DNA of 7,341 nucleotides from Deltaproteobacteria bacterium (GTDB lineage Bacteria > Bdellovibrionota_B > Oligoflexia > Oligoflexales > Bog-1112), in the NCBI GenBank assembly GCA_003136475.1, contig PLEQ01000171.1, positions 2,587 through 9,927 of the forward strand. Direction: 5' to 3'. Positions within the stretch are counted from its first letter, which is position 1, and the number at the start of each line of letters is the position of its first letter. The position numbers and the translations under genes were made by a program. The notes beneath the pieces were generated by a model that ran no database searches, was not told where the DNA came from, and saw only the letters and a list, made by a program, of their open reading frames with translations. This document shows positions 1 to 6,521 of the stretch, one piece after another.

Positions 1-412
1 GTTGCATGGCAAGTCCCATGCGTCGCGCTCTGGCGTATTCGACGAAGGTCATGCCAAAACGTTTCTGAAACTGCCGACGAGCGGTTGACGCATCAACGGA
101 AATTTCCTGGAAGTCGGCATTCGTCCACCGTTTCTCAGGTTCGTTTTCGACCGCAGCGACAAGCTTCTGCACAAGTGGGGATACCTGCTGGGGATGCGAA
201 AGAGGCTGGCAGCGCTTGCACGGGCGATACGACGCTAGAAGGCTTTGCTCAGCAGTCTCGAAAAATTCACAGTTCTCAAACTTAGGTTTGCGGGCTGTGC
301 ACGTGGGTCGACAAAAAACCCCAGTACTTTTAACTCCGACAAAAAAAACACCCTCATATTCGGAATTTCTATCGATAAGGGCTTGGTAGTATATTTTGGT
401 ATGCTTTAACAT
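1..412 (-). CDS. ada: Ada-type alkylation-repair protein/regulator, partial (C-terminus beyond left edge)
   Basis: The first 137 codons read from an ATG at 412-410, and the frame stays open to the window edge. Residues about 20-70 form the Ada zinc domain: C34 and C38 lie in GVFCRPTC and C65 and C68 in YRPCKRC, matching the four zinc-binding cysteines of E. coli Ada (C38, C42, C69, C72). By that alignment C34 is the cysteine that accepts the methyl group from methylphosphotriesters in DNA. Residues about 75-137 are an AraC-type helix-turn-helix region (STARRQFQKRFGMTF, then EYARARRMGLA). In this family, methylation of the zinc site turns the protein into a transcriptional activator of repair genes. 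What follows is not visible: a C-terminal O6-methylguanine methyltransferase domain (full Ada), none (AdaA type) or a glycosylase fusion are all possible. The start is supported by GGGAG at 422-418, 5 bases upstream. It lies downstream of, and on the same strand as, the frameshifted exported-protein gene, but has its own promoter. Confidence 0.9.
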   Translation of the reverse strand, partial: MLKHTKIYYQALIDRNSEYEGVFFVGVKSTGVFCRPTCTARKPKFENCEFFETAEQSLLASYRPCKRCQPLSHPQQVSPLVQKLVAAVENEPEKRWTNADFQEISVDASTARRQFQKRFGMTFVEYARARRMGLAMQ

Positions 413-440
413 CCGGGCTCCCATTTTTGACTAGGCCCCC

Positions 441-468
441 ATTATAGGCATTTAAACAAATGTGTCCG
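441..468 (-). promoter_or_regulatory. Candidate sigma-70 promoter for ada
   Basis: On the minus strand a perfect TATAAT (446-441) is preceded, 16 bases away, by CGGACA (468-463), which keeps the GACA part of the -35 consensus. The -10 box ends 28 bases before the ada start codon, leaving a short leader that holds the GGGAG ribosome binding site. I did not find a clear Ada-box operator upstream, so autoregulation is unproven. Confidence 0.5.
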
Positions 469-497
469 CCGAAAAAAAGGCATAGATGTTTTTTAAG

Positions 498-522
498 GCT
501 ACACCGTAGCGAGCCGTTACGG
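498..522. repeat. Small overlapping hairpins between the exported-protein gene and ada
   Basis: Two mutually exclusive short stems can form: GCTAC (498-502) with GTAGC (506-510) around a 3-base loop, or CCGTAGC (504-510) with GTTACGG (516-522), which needs one G-T pair. On the minus strand this lies about 60-85 bases after the stop of the exported-protein gene and upstream of the ada promoter. No T run follows directly, so it is not a standard intrinsic terminator. It could be a weak transcription end or have no function. Confidence 0.25.
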
Positions 523-582
523 GAAGGCTTACCGGTCAAATCTTTCTAGGGTTTTGGTTAAGAAGGAGGGAGAGTCCAGGTT

Positions 583-1942
583 TCAATTACTGGGGCTAAA
601 ATAAACCCCTGAAACGCTCGACTGCGGAATCTGTACAGCTTTGTCGGGCACAAGGGCACCATTTGCCGGATCCCAAATAGCAGCCTTTGTCGCATCGAAA
701 GTAAATGTGTTTGGGTCGAGAATCAATGTTGACCCGTCAGCAACGTTTTTGTTTTGAATGTCCATCATTTGTGCGTCAAATGAAAGAAAGAGATCGGATA
801 TACCGTCATATTGCGAGCCAAGTGAATTTTGAATGGAAACTCCTAAGTTTACGTCTGCTAAACCTAGGTTACTAGAGGGGTTGCGCGTTATAGCGCTTGT
901 CCGTGTTAAAGCACCCGTATGAACATTTGATTCTGTTGAGATGCTATAGGTGAATTGAGCATTATCCACAGAAATTTTATCGTCCGATGTCGTCGTTTTT
1001 TTGGAGGCTGCCGGGGCACTAAAAGTTGACGATATTGTCCCGTTCTCATTGATCGTCATCTCTGTATGTTGAATTTTTGAGCTAGCATCAAATGTCCTAA
1101 ATATAGTATTTCCATTTGGGCCGAAAACAGGTTTCACCTTAGGCTTGCGAATAAGGGCTTCCTTCTCAGCGCTGACTTTACCGGCGCTGGTATGCACTCC
1201 GATTTTATAGATCATTGCGGCCCACTGTTGCTTTTCTTCGGGGTCCGATATCCCAAGTTTGTCGAGAGTTTTGTTGATTCCATCTTCGATAAGAGCTTTT
1301 TGAGCAGCCGTATCCCCAGCTTGGTTGAATTCCATTTCAGTGAATTTTGCTTTCTCCCCCGCTAGTATTATCTGAGAATCCCCCAACGTTCGCGCTGCAT
1401 CTTTTAGATCTTGATTTTGGTCTTTATTTTCTGGATAGTTATTTGGGAATTGTACTTTGCCATCGGTACCAATAGTGAAATAACCACCTTCTGGCTCATC
1501 TTTTTTGTCGTTTATTATTTGTTGAACCTTTGCATTTCTTCGGTTCCTCACAAATGTCACCAATTTTTGCACATTTGCCTTAAAACCAAATAGCGAGAGA
1601 CTGTTGGAATCTTTGACGCCAATAGCCTCTTGGTCTACGGCCAATATAAAATATCCGGAAACGAGATAAGGCTGAGATCTGAGGAAACATTTTTGGATTG
1701 GGTAGAATCGACTAATACATATGCGAATTGAGTGTTTGTGGGGCTGCTTCCACTGCTAAGGACTTGACTCAGATCCAGAGCTCCACTCAAGCCTATAGTT
1801 GGGACTCCGTTGCTGGCGTTCTCACCCGCTAGACCGAGACCACTGGAAGAGCTTGTAGAGTCTGTTGGACTCGAACTGCCGGAATTTGTCTTGCAGTTTG
1901 GTGAAACATCATAACAAAAATCACTACTAAAATTTCACACAT
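583..1942 (-). pseudogene. Unrecognised exported (possibly lipo-) protein gene interrupted by two -1 frame breaks
   Basis: The largest intact piece is the frame from about 1644 to 583, which has only a TTG at its start and no signal sequence. Reading upstream, two other frames carry the missing parts. From ATG 1942 comes a hydrophobic start (MCEILVVIFVMMF), then a shift near 1904-1906 leads to SPNCKTNSGSSSPT and a Ser/Thr/Gly-rich linker. A beta-rich stretch follows (TQFAYVLVDSTQ, SSDLSLISFPD). A second shift near 1648-1651 then enters the long frame (ILAVDQEAIGVKD, SNSLSLFGFKA). One extra T in each T run restores 454 codons including the stop. The Cys at repaired residue 17 could be a lipidation site, but S-P-N-C is not a normal lipobox. 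The rest has a Lys/Gln-rich middle and a Ser/Thr/Asn-rich C-terminus, with no family I recognise. The start is uncertain: a GTG at 1984 in the same frame would add the basic stretch KDKNKRH before the hydrophobic segment, but ATG 1942 has AAGAG 4 bases upstream. It may be a decaying gene or an intact one with sequencing errors. Confidence 0.65.
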
Positions 1943-2128
1943 ATGTCTCTTATTTTTATCCTTATCTAAGCGATCGCACTGCACACTGTCGGGAAGATCG
2001 GCATTTTTTTATTTTTCTTGAGAGAAAAGAGGAACTGAAAGTGTCTTGGCTGCTGTCTAGGCTATGCCTAAATAGGAGAGCAAATAGTTCTTAATCGGCA
2101 ATTTCTTCACTTAATTGCTCGCTCATGG

Positions 2129-2167
2129 TGCCATAAGTCCCTGTAATTACATGCTCGTCTTATGGCA
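2129..2167. repeat. 9-bp perfect inverted repeat overlapping the -24 element
   Basis: TGCCATAAG (2129-2137) and CTTATGGCA (2159-2167) are exact reverse complements separated by 21 bases. The right arm contains the TGGCA of the sigma-54 -24 element. Arm centres are 30 bp apart, about three helical turns, so a dimer or a looped pair of sites on one DNA face is possible. The alternative is chance. Confidence 0.4.
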
Positions 2168-2178
2168 TAGACCTTGCT
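2163..2178 (+). promoter_or_regulatory. Sigma-54 (RpoN) promoter of fliK-flgD
   Basis: TGGCATAGACCTTGCT matches the sigma-54 consensus TGGCACG-N4-TTGCW at the full -24 TGGCA and the full -12 TTGCT. The invariant GG (2164-2165) and GC (2176-2177) have the required spacing. Transcription would begin about 12 bases after the GC, near 2189, leaving a leader of about 28 bases with the AAAGGA ribosome binding site. Hook and basal-body genes are classic sigma-54 targets in polar flagellates, so the location fits. An enhancer-binding activator (FlrC/FleR type) would be needed; its site is not identified. Confidence 0.75.
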
Positions 2179-2216
2179 CTTAAGGGCATGGGTCTTCCTC
2201 TCATCAAAGGACAAAA

Positions 2217-4271
2217 ATGCTTTCAGGTTCGCATATGTTGAACAAGGGTGCGCAAGAGACCAATAGCTCTCCACTACCCTTTGATCCGAGAGCAGGTCAG
2301 GAGTCTAAATTAGACCCGACGCGTGAGCGCTTTTCCTTAATTTCAGAGGGAACTAGCAAAGTTGTCCCGTCGTTGCCTTTACGGGGTGGGGACAAAGCCT
2401 CACTTCAAGCAGCTCGCTTGGGAGGCGTCCAGGACGACCTTGCGGCAAAGAGCGGCAGTTCTCTCACGTATTTAAGTCAATTCCTCAAGGAAAACGGTTT
2501 TGATAATTCGCAAGTCTTGAATTTTCTCAGAAAAGAGCGACTGAGCACACCGAATGACAGCATTTTGAATCTGATAAGCACCAATGCGTTTATGAAAGAA
2601 GCCTTAAGTTCCGACCTAGCCTCATTCATGAACAAACCGATGCCTCTCCAAGTGCTCGCGGAAATGTTTGATATCAAGGAGGCATTAGCAACAGAGGCCT
2701 CTGGCAGCATCGATCTTAACGAACAATCGACCCCCGGCGCTTTTTTGAAGTCGCTTGGCATTGACCCACATCTGGTCATGGCTAAGCTCTTCCAAATCAA
2801 ACATGTTTTGACTGCTGAGGCTGGCTCTGAAAAAGCTAAGAGGCATGAACTGGATCTTTCCGAAAGATCTGCTAAATCAGCAGTTCACGAAAGAGCCGCT
2901 CTTTCTGAGCATGAGAATTTTTCGCGATCTGCTAAAGATCGAATGATGGGCAAAGAAAAACCAAAGAAGACGGATTATGCAACACTTGCGCAAGCGCTCC
3001 CCGGTGCGAGTGCCCAAGCGTCTTTGATGCCTTCGGATACGCAGCAACGGGTGGTACCAGGACAAGGCAATTCGGAAAGCGCCTCGCTCACTTCTCTTGC
3101 AAGGCAAGGTTCACAGTCCGCAGACCTAGCAAGCTCGTCGGAAAAACGCGAGCTCGATACACGAGAGTCTATCGAAAAACTTTTGAAGTCTTCGGCAAAT
3201 TTCGACCACGGCTTAGCTAGCTCTCAAAGCGGGGTGCCACGGGTTGGTGAAAGCGACAAGCCAAGAGGCCAGGAGAACTCTACAAATCCCAAGCCTGGGA
3301 ATCAGCCCATTGCCAACTTACTAAGTTCATCGCAATTCAAGCATAGCGACCGTGTCGAGGACTTTTGGAATCTCGATAAGGAAGTTCCACCTGAGCAAGG
3401 CGTTGGGATGCTTATTAACAAAATCTCTGCTGAAAATTCTAAGCCCATTCAGCAGATGGCTGAGAATACCAATCCACAAGGCGAGTCTAAGGTCTTGACA
3501 CTTGCGCGACCTTCGCATGCTCTGACCGCTGAGTCTTCCGAGTCCGTCCTGGAAAGCGAGCGAGGTGGTCAAGCGTTAGTGAAAGCATCCAACGAGGCGA
3601 GTACGGCAAAAGCGGATAGCGTTGAGCCTAAAACAGCTCTTGGGGCTTTGCTTGCGAAATCTGACAAACATGACTCGCCTTCCCAAGATACGAAGGATGA
3701 AAAACGTCATGAAAGCCCGTCTCATTCCTTAAATCCGATACCCGTCGCCAGTGGAGTTCAAGCATCAGAAAATTTATCAGAAGACAAGGATATCTCTTCA
3801 ACAGGCTCGAGTTCGACCCCAGGCCTTGCGAAACATGTGGTCGAGCATGCTAAGGTTTTGCTAGCCAAGGGTGGGGGCTCCATCGTAATCGACCTGCCGC
3901 ATGATGGTCCTGAAAAAGTTTCACTCGCTGTTAAAGTTGATGGCCACAGTGCAAGTCTTAAAATTCTGACCAGCTCCAACGAAATGAAAAGTCTGCTTGG
4001 CCAAGATTTTGATCACATAAAACAAGCGCTATCGAATATTAAAATGTCTTTGGATCATTACGAGGTGAATTCTATCCCACGCGGCCAATTGTCACACTTC
4101 TTCGACAGAAATTTTCAAGGACAGAATCAGCAACAGCTATTTTCATCCCAACATGATGCTGATGGGCAAAGCTGGCAGAAACCGGCTTCAAATTTAGGGA
4201 ATCTATCGCGTGTTGTATACAACGCGTCACGATTTATTCCATCCTACTCACGATTTCAGACAGTAGTATAA
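2217..4271 (+). CDS. fliK: Flagellar hook-length control protein FliK
   Basis: This 684-residue protein is exported through the flagellar type III apparatus, where it measures the growing hook and makes FlhB switch from hook to filament substrates. The identifying part is the C-terminal Flg_hook domain, about residues 541-620: GGGSIVIDLPHDGPEKVSLAV, then a helix after SSNEMKSLLGQDFDHIKQAL, then MSLDHYEVNSI. This is the usual order of a beta hairpin, an 'LL...L..L..aL' helix and a last strand. Residues about 89-202 hold three similar helical segments; residues about 203-535 are Ser/Lys/Glu-rich, probably disordered, and would form the long ruler. The protein is larger than enterobacterial FliK (about 400 residues), which is common for this poorly conserved ruler. 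A C-terminal tail of about 60 Gln/Asn/Ser-rich residues follows the domain. The start has AAAGGA 5 bases upstream and lies just after the sigma-54 promoter. The gene is first in an operon with flgD. Confidence 0.85.
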   Translation: MLSGSHMLNKGAQETNSSPLPFDPRAGQESKLDPTRERFSLISEGTSKVVPSLPLRGGDKASLQAARLGGVQDDLAAKSGSSLTYLSQFLKENGFDNSQVLNFLRKERLSTPNDSILNLISTNAFMKEALSSDLASFMNKPMPLQVLAEMFDIKEALATEASGSIDLNEQSTPGAFLKSLGIDPHLVMAKLFQIKHVLTAEAGSEKAKRHELDLSERSAKSAVHERAALSEHENFSRSAKDRMMGKEKPKKTDYATLAQALPGASAQASLMPSDTQQRVVPGQGNSESASLTSLARQGSQSADLASSSEKRELDTRESIEKLLKSSANFDHGLASSQSGVPRVGESDKPRGQENSTNPKPGNQPIANLLSSSQFKHSDRVEDFWNLDKEVPPEQGVGMLINKISAENSKPIQQMAENTNPQGESKVLTLARPSHALTAESSESVLESERGGQALVKASNEASTAKADSVEPKTALGALLAKSDKHDSPSQDTKDEKRHESPSHSLNPIPVASGVQASENLSEDKDISSTGSSSTPGLAKHVVEHAKVLLAKGGGSIVIDLPHDGPEKVSLAVKVDGHSASLKILTSSNEMKSLLGQDFDHIKQALSNIKMSLDHYEVNSIPRGQLSHFFDRNFQGQNQQQLFSSQHDADGQSWQKPASNLGNLSRVVYNASRFIPSYSRFQTVV
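2481..2822 (+). repeat. Three diverged copies of a helical motif in the FliK N-terminus
   Basis: Residues 89-109 (FLKENGFDNSQVLNFL...), 137-161 (FMNKPMPLQVLAEMFDIK...) and 176-202 (FLKSLGIDPHLVMAKLFQIK...) align without difficulty. Copies 2 and 3 share the pattern P-x2-V-x-A-x2-F-x-IK-x2-L-x2-EA. Spacing is about 40-48 residues. The DNA is not visibly repeated, so any duplication is old. Confidence 0.45.
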
Positions 4272-4282
4272 GGGCAAGAAAA

Positions 4283-5260
4283 ATGAATGCAGGCTTGCAA
4301 CAAAAGATAGCTCCTTCTGCACCAAGTGGGGCTCGAACTTTTCACGAAGGACCCACAACTCCGGTCAACAATCAGGAAAACAAGATCGATTTTCAAAAGC
4401 TGCTGTACAACTCGAATCAAGACATAAAAGCCAAAAAAGACGAGGCCAAGAAGGGGGATCTTTCAACAACGAAAGACTACAAGGGTTTTCTTGAGAACCT
4501 GAACCATCGCGGTCAAAAGGCTGTGACGCCAAAAAACAGTATGGGTAAAGACGATTTTCTTAAACTGTTTGTAGCTCAGCTGCAACATCAGGATCCTCTC
4601 AATCCAAAAGACGGCTCGGAAATGGCTTCGCAGTTGGCTCAATTCAACAGCCTTGAACAAATGATGAACATGAACAAGGCTTTGGAACATATAGATTCCG
4701 GGACAAAGGAAAATCGTCAGGTCAATTTAATCAGCTATCTTGGCAAGGACGCTCTCATTAAAAATGGTATAACTCGCCTTGAGGCAGGTAAAATTCAGGA
4801 GGCATACTTTGAACTTGCTCACCCGGTCAATGATGTGGAGCTTAAAGTTACAAATGAACAAGGAACTGCGATTTATACCAAATCCTATGGCACCCTCCAG
4901 GCTGGTAAGCATCCGATCGAATGGGACGGTAGCATGGACGACGGATCCAAAGCGAAGGCGGGCAACTATCGTCTTTCTGTGGGCACGAAAGATGAATCCG
5001 GTACTCTACTCCCTATCACCGTCACGAGCCGTGTACACGTTCAAGGACTAGCCCTGGACAAGGATCATTCTCAAATTGCAAGTAATGCTGGGAAGCTCAC
5101 TTTTGAAGATATTGTCGCTTTGGAAGAAAGAAAAGTCGATGTAGCTAAAAAAGATCCGCTAGCTTCGCCACCGGATGCTAAGAGTGCTGCATTGCCACCT
5201 GCTTCGACTCAGGAACCGCACGAAACTCCGTCGCAATCTCAAGCAAAATTCGATCGGTAG
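4283..5260 (+). CDS. flgD: Flagellar hook cap / hook assembly protein FlgD
   Basis: FlgD sits at the tip of the growing hook and guides FlgE subunits into place; it is lost once the hook is complete. The 325-residue product has the family signature at residues 87-132: MGKDDFLKLFVAQLQHQDPL, then the M-A-x-QLAQFNSLEQM segment. Residues about 145-282 are the beta-rich cap core, including SYLGKDALI and the PIEWDG...AGNYRLSV strand pair typical of the FlgD immunoglobulin-like domain. It is longer than the usual 220-240 residues because of an N-terminal extension of about 85 Lys/Asn/Gln-rich residues and a C-terminal tail of about 43 Pro/Ala/Ser/Gln-rich residues. It starts 11 bases after the fliK stop. 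AAGGG at 4270-4274, overlapping that stop codon, serves as ribosome binding site and suggests coupled translation. No flgE follows: the next gene is convergent waaA, which overlaps the last 27 codons. Confidence 0.93.
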   Translation: MNAGLQQKIAPSAPSGARTFHEGPTTPVNNQENKIDFQKLLYNSNQDIKAKKDEAKKGDLSTTKDYKGFLENLNHRGQKAVTPKNSMGKDDFLKLFVAQLQHQDPLNPKDGSEMASQLAQFNSLEQMMNMNKALEHIDSGTKENRQVNLISYLGKDALIKNGITRLEAGKIQEAYFELAHPVNDVELKVTNEQGTAIYTKSYGTLQAGKHPIEWDGSMDDGSKAKAGNYRLSVGTKDESGTLLPITVTSRVHVQGLALDKDHSQIASNAGKLTFEDIVALEERKVDVAKKDPLASPPDAKSAALPPASTQEPHETPSQSQAKFDR

Positions 5261-6503
5261 CACCCGCCTTGCTGGCTAAAAATTGCTGTAGGGCTTGGTT
5301 TTTTTGAGGCTGCAGGAGTAAAGGCTCCATCCAGCTTAAGAGCTCTTTAGCGTTATGAACAACCGTGGCTAGACCCTTTTCAAAGATTTCACAGGCTTCG
5401 TGGCTGTTTTCAAAAAAAGGTCCAAATGCGAGTGGCAAACTAAAGGCTGCTGGTTCGAGAACATTGTGGACTTTGTGATGAAGCGCTCCCCCTACAAAAG
5501 CCAGATCGCACACACCATACAAGTCAAAGAGCAGACCAACGGAATCCACAATAATCATTTCAGGAGCTGTGACAGAACTTGCCAGTTGCGAAAGGCGCGC
5601 CCACGGCAAAGAGGTCTTCGCACATTCCTGCTCTAACCAGCTTATAAATTCTGAATTTGGCTGATGCGGCGCTAAGACCAGCTGTGCTGGACCTGCGTGT
5701 TTCGCCTTGAAAAGTGTGAAAGCGCTCAAAGCCAACTCACAATCTTTTTTCCAAGCACTGCCGACCACAAGCCGAGGCCGCGATTGTTCCAACATAGGGA
5801 AGCGCGCAAAGCCCTGCAGCGCTGCAGCTCTTTCCAGAACGCGATCATACTTGGAGTCACCGACCGCTAGAATATTCGTTTGAACATTTGCAAACTGGTG
5901 CTGGAAGCTCAGCCGCTCTTGCTCAGAGACGGTATAGATCTTATCCACCAAAGAAAGCAGAAGGGATTTGAGAAAAATGCTGACCCGTCCCCGCGTCTGC
6001 AAACTGGCATTAACAAGGAGGACTTTGGAGCGCTGTCTTGCAAGCCACAAACAGCAGGGCCAGAGTTCGTGACGGACCACCACGAAGACTTGAGGTCTTA
6101 AGATGGCGAAGATTTTTCGCCAATTACCGAGACTGTCCAGGGGGGACAGTGAGAAGGGTATAGTCTCCTTACGTTGCACCGCAAACGAATAGCCCGACTG
6201 TGAAAAAAACAGAAAATGCACATAAGTCTGAGGTAACTCCAATAGGCGACTTGCTAGTGGCCGGGCCTGCTCATATTCTCCCGCAGAACTGCAGAAAAAT
6301 ACAACACAGTGGGTCTTAGCGTCGCGCTCACGGCGTATACGGGTCTGCTTGGCTAAATCCCATTCCCGATTGGCCATGAACGCTCGGGCTCTCTGGCTGA
6401 GAGCAACGATTAAGGGCAGAAAAAAGGCCAAAAGACTCACAATCCCGTGTGCCAGGAAAACAAATAAAAAAGCGAAAAATGGAACTGATTTTTTTTCTGT
6501 CAT
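5178..6503 (-). CDS. waaA: 3-deoxy-D-manno-octulosonic acid (Kdo) transferase
   Basis: WaaA (KdtA, GT30) transfers Kdo from CMP-Kdo to lipid A precursor at the inner face of the cytoplasmic membrane. The 441 residues compare with about 425 in E. coli. An N-terminal hydrophobic segment (about 7-35) is the usual membrane anchor. The N-terminal glycosyltransferase domain shows SSAGEYEQARPL (72-83), whose E76 aligns with the catalytic base of the 'S-x-GE' motif, HELWP (145-149, usually ETELWP) and NASLQTRG (165-172). The C-terminal domain shows GDSKYD (215-220), APHQP (278-282), FVGGAL (336-341) and HNVLEPAA (346-353), which bind CMP-Kdo. It differs from the enterobacterial type in having KVHN where GGHN is usual. 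Whether it adds one, two or more Kdo cannot be told. The ATG at 6503 lies 18 bases after the heptosyltransferase stop with only a weak TTAAGA upstream, so coupled translation is likely. The hydrophobic anchor supports this start. Its last 27 codons overlap flgD on the opposite strand. Confidence 0.9.
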   Translation of the reverse strand: MTEKKSVPFFAFLFVFLAHGIVSLLAFFLPLIVALSQRARAFMANREWDLAKQTRIRRERDAKTHCVVFFCSSAGEYEQARPLASRLLELPQTYVHFLFFSQSGYSFAVQRKETIPFSLSPLDSLGNWRKIFAILRPQVFVVVRHELWPCCLWLARQRSKVLLVNASLQTRGRVSIFLKSLLLSLVDKIYTVSEQERLSFQHQFANVQTNILAVGDSKYDRVLERAAALQGFARFPMLEQSRPRLVVGSAWKKDCELALSAFTLFKAKHAGPAQLVLAPHQPNSEFISWLEQECAKTSLPWARLSQLASSVTAPEMIIVDSVGLLFDLYGVCDLAFVGGALHHKVHNVLEPAAFSLPLAFGPFFENSHEACEIFEKGLATVVHNAKELLSWMEPLLLQPQKNQALQQFLASKAGATDRILLEIATEFRAVPESKQVAMQHS

Positions 6504-6521
6504 GATCTTAACAGGATGAGG

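Larger units (their letters stand above)
1943..2216. other. Divergent intergenic region
   Basis: This stretch separates the minus-strand exported-protein gene from the plus-strand fliK-flgD operon. It holds the sigma-54 promoter at 2163-2178, the 9-bp inverted repeat 2129-2167, and AAAGGA (2206-2211), the ribosome binding site 5 bases before the fliK ATG. A smaller inverted repeat, TAGGC-TAT-GCCTA (about 2058-2070), and two copies of ATCGGCA followed by T-rich sequence (1997 and 2094) are also present. No open frame with a credible start and ribosome binding site occurs in it. The minus-strand promoter could not be assigned with confidence. Confidence 0.6.

Noticed and set aside
85..285. 66-codon plus-strand open frame
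   Set aside because: It is fully antisense to the well-supported Ada zinc and helix-turn-helix domains and has no family resemblance.
1411..1593. 60-codon hydrophobic plus-strand open frame that looks like a small membrane protein
   Set aside because: It starts with TTG, has no ribosome binding site, and its Phe/Ile/Leu richness is the expected mirror of the Lys/Asn-rich minus-strand gene.
1640..1910. Programmed -1 ribosomal frameshifting as the reason for the broken gene
   Set aside because: Neither junction has an in-frame X-XXY-YYZ slippery heptamer, the runs are only 3-4 bases, and two consecutive programmed shifts in one gene would be exceptional.
1970..1977. GCGATCGC palindrome
   Set aside because: A single 8-bp palindrome in the window; no second copy or link to a promoter element.
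1963..1992. Sigma-70 promoter for the exported-protein gene (CCGACA, 18-base spacer, TAGATA on the minus strand)
   Set aside because: The -10 match is poor and a GTG start candidate lies within it; not strong enough to list.
1997..2099. GCCGAT boxes (minus strand, two copies) as sigma-28 -10 elements
   Set aside because: No TAAAGTTT-like -35 sequence lies 11 bases upstream of either copy.
5299..5305. T7 run after flgD as an intrinsic terminator
   Set aside because: I could find no strong GC-rich stem immediately before it, and it lies inside waaA coding sequence.
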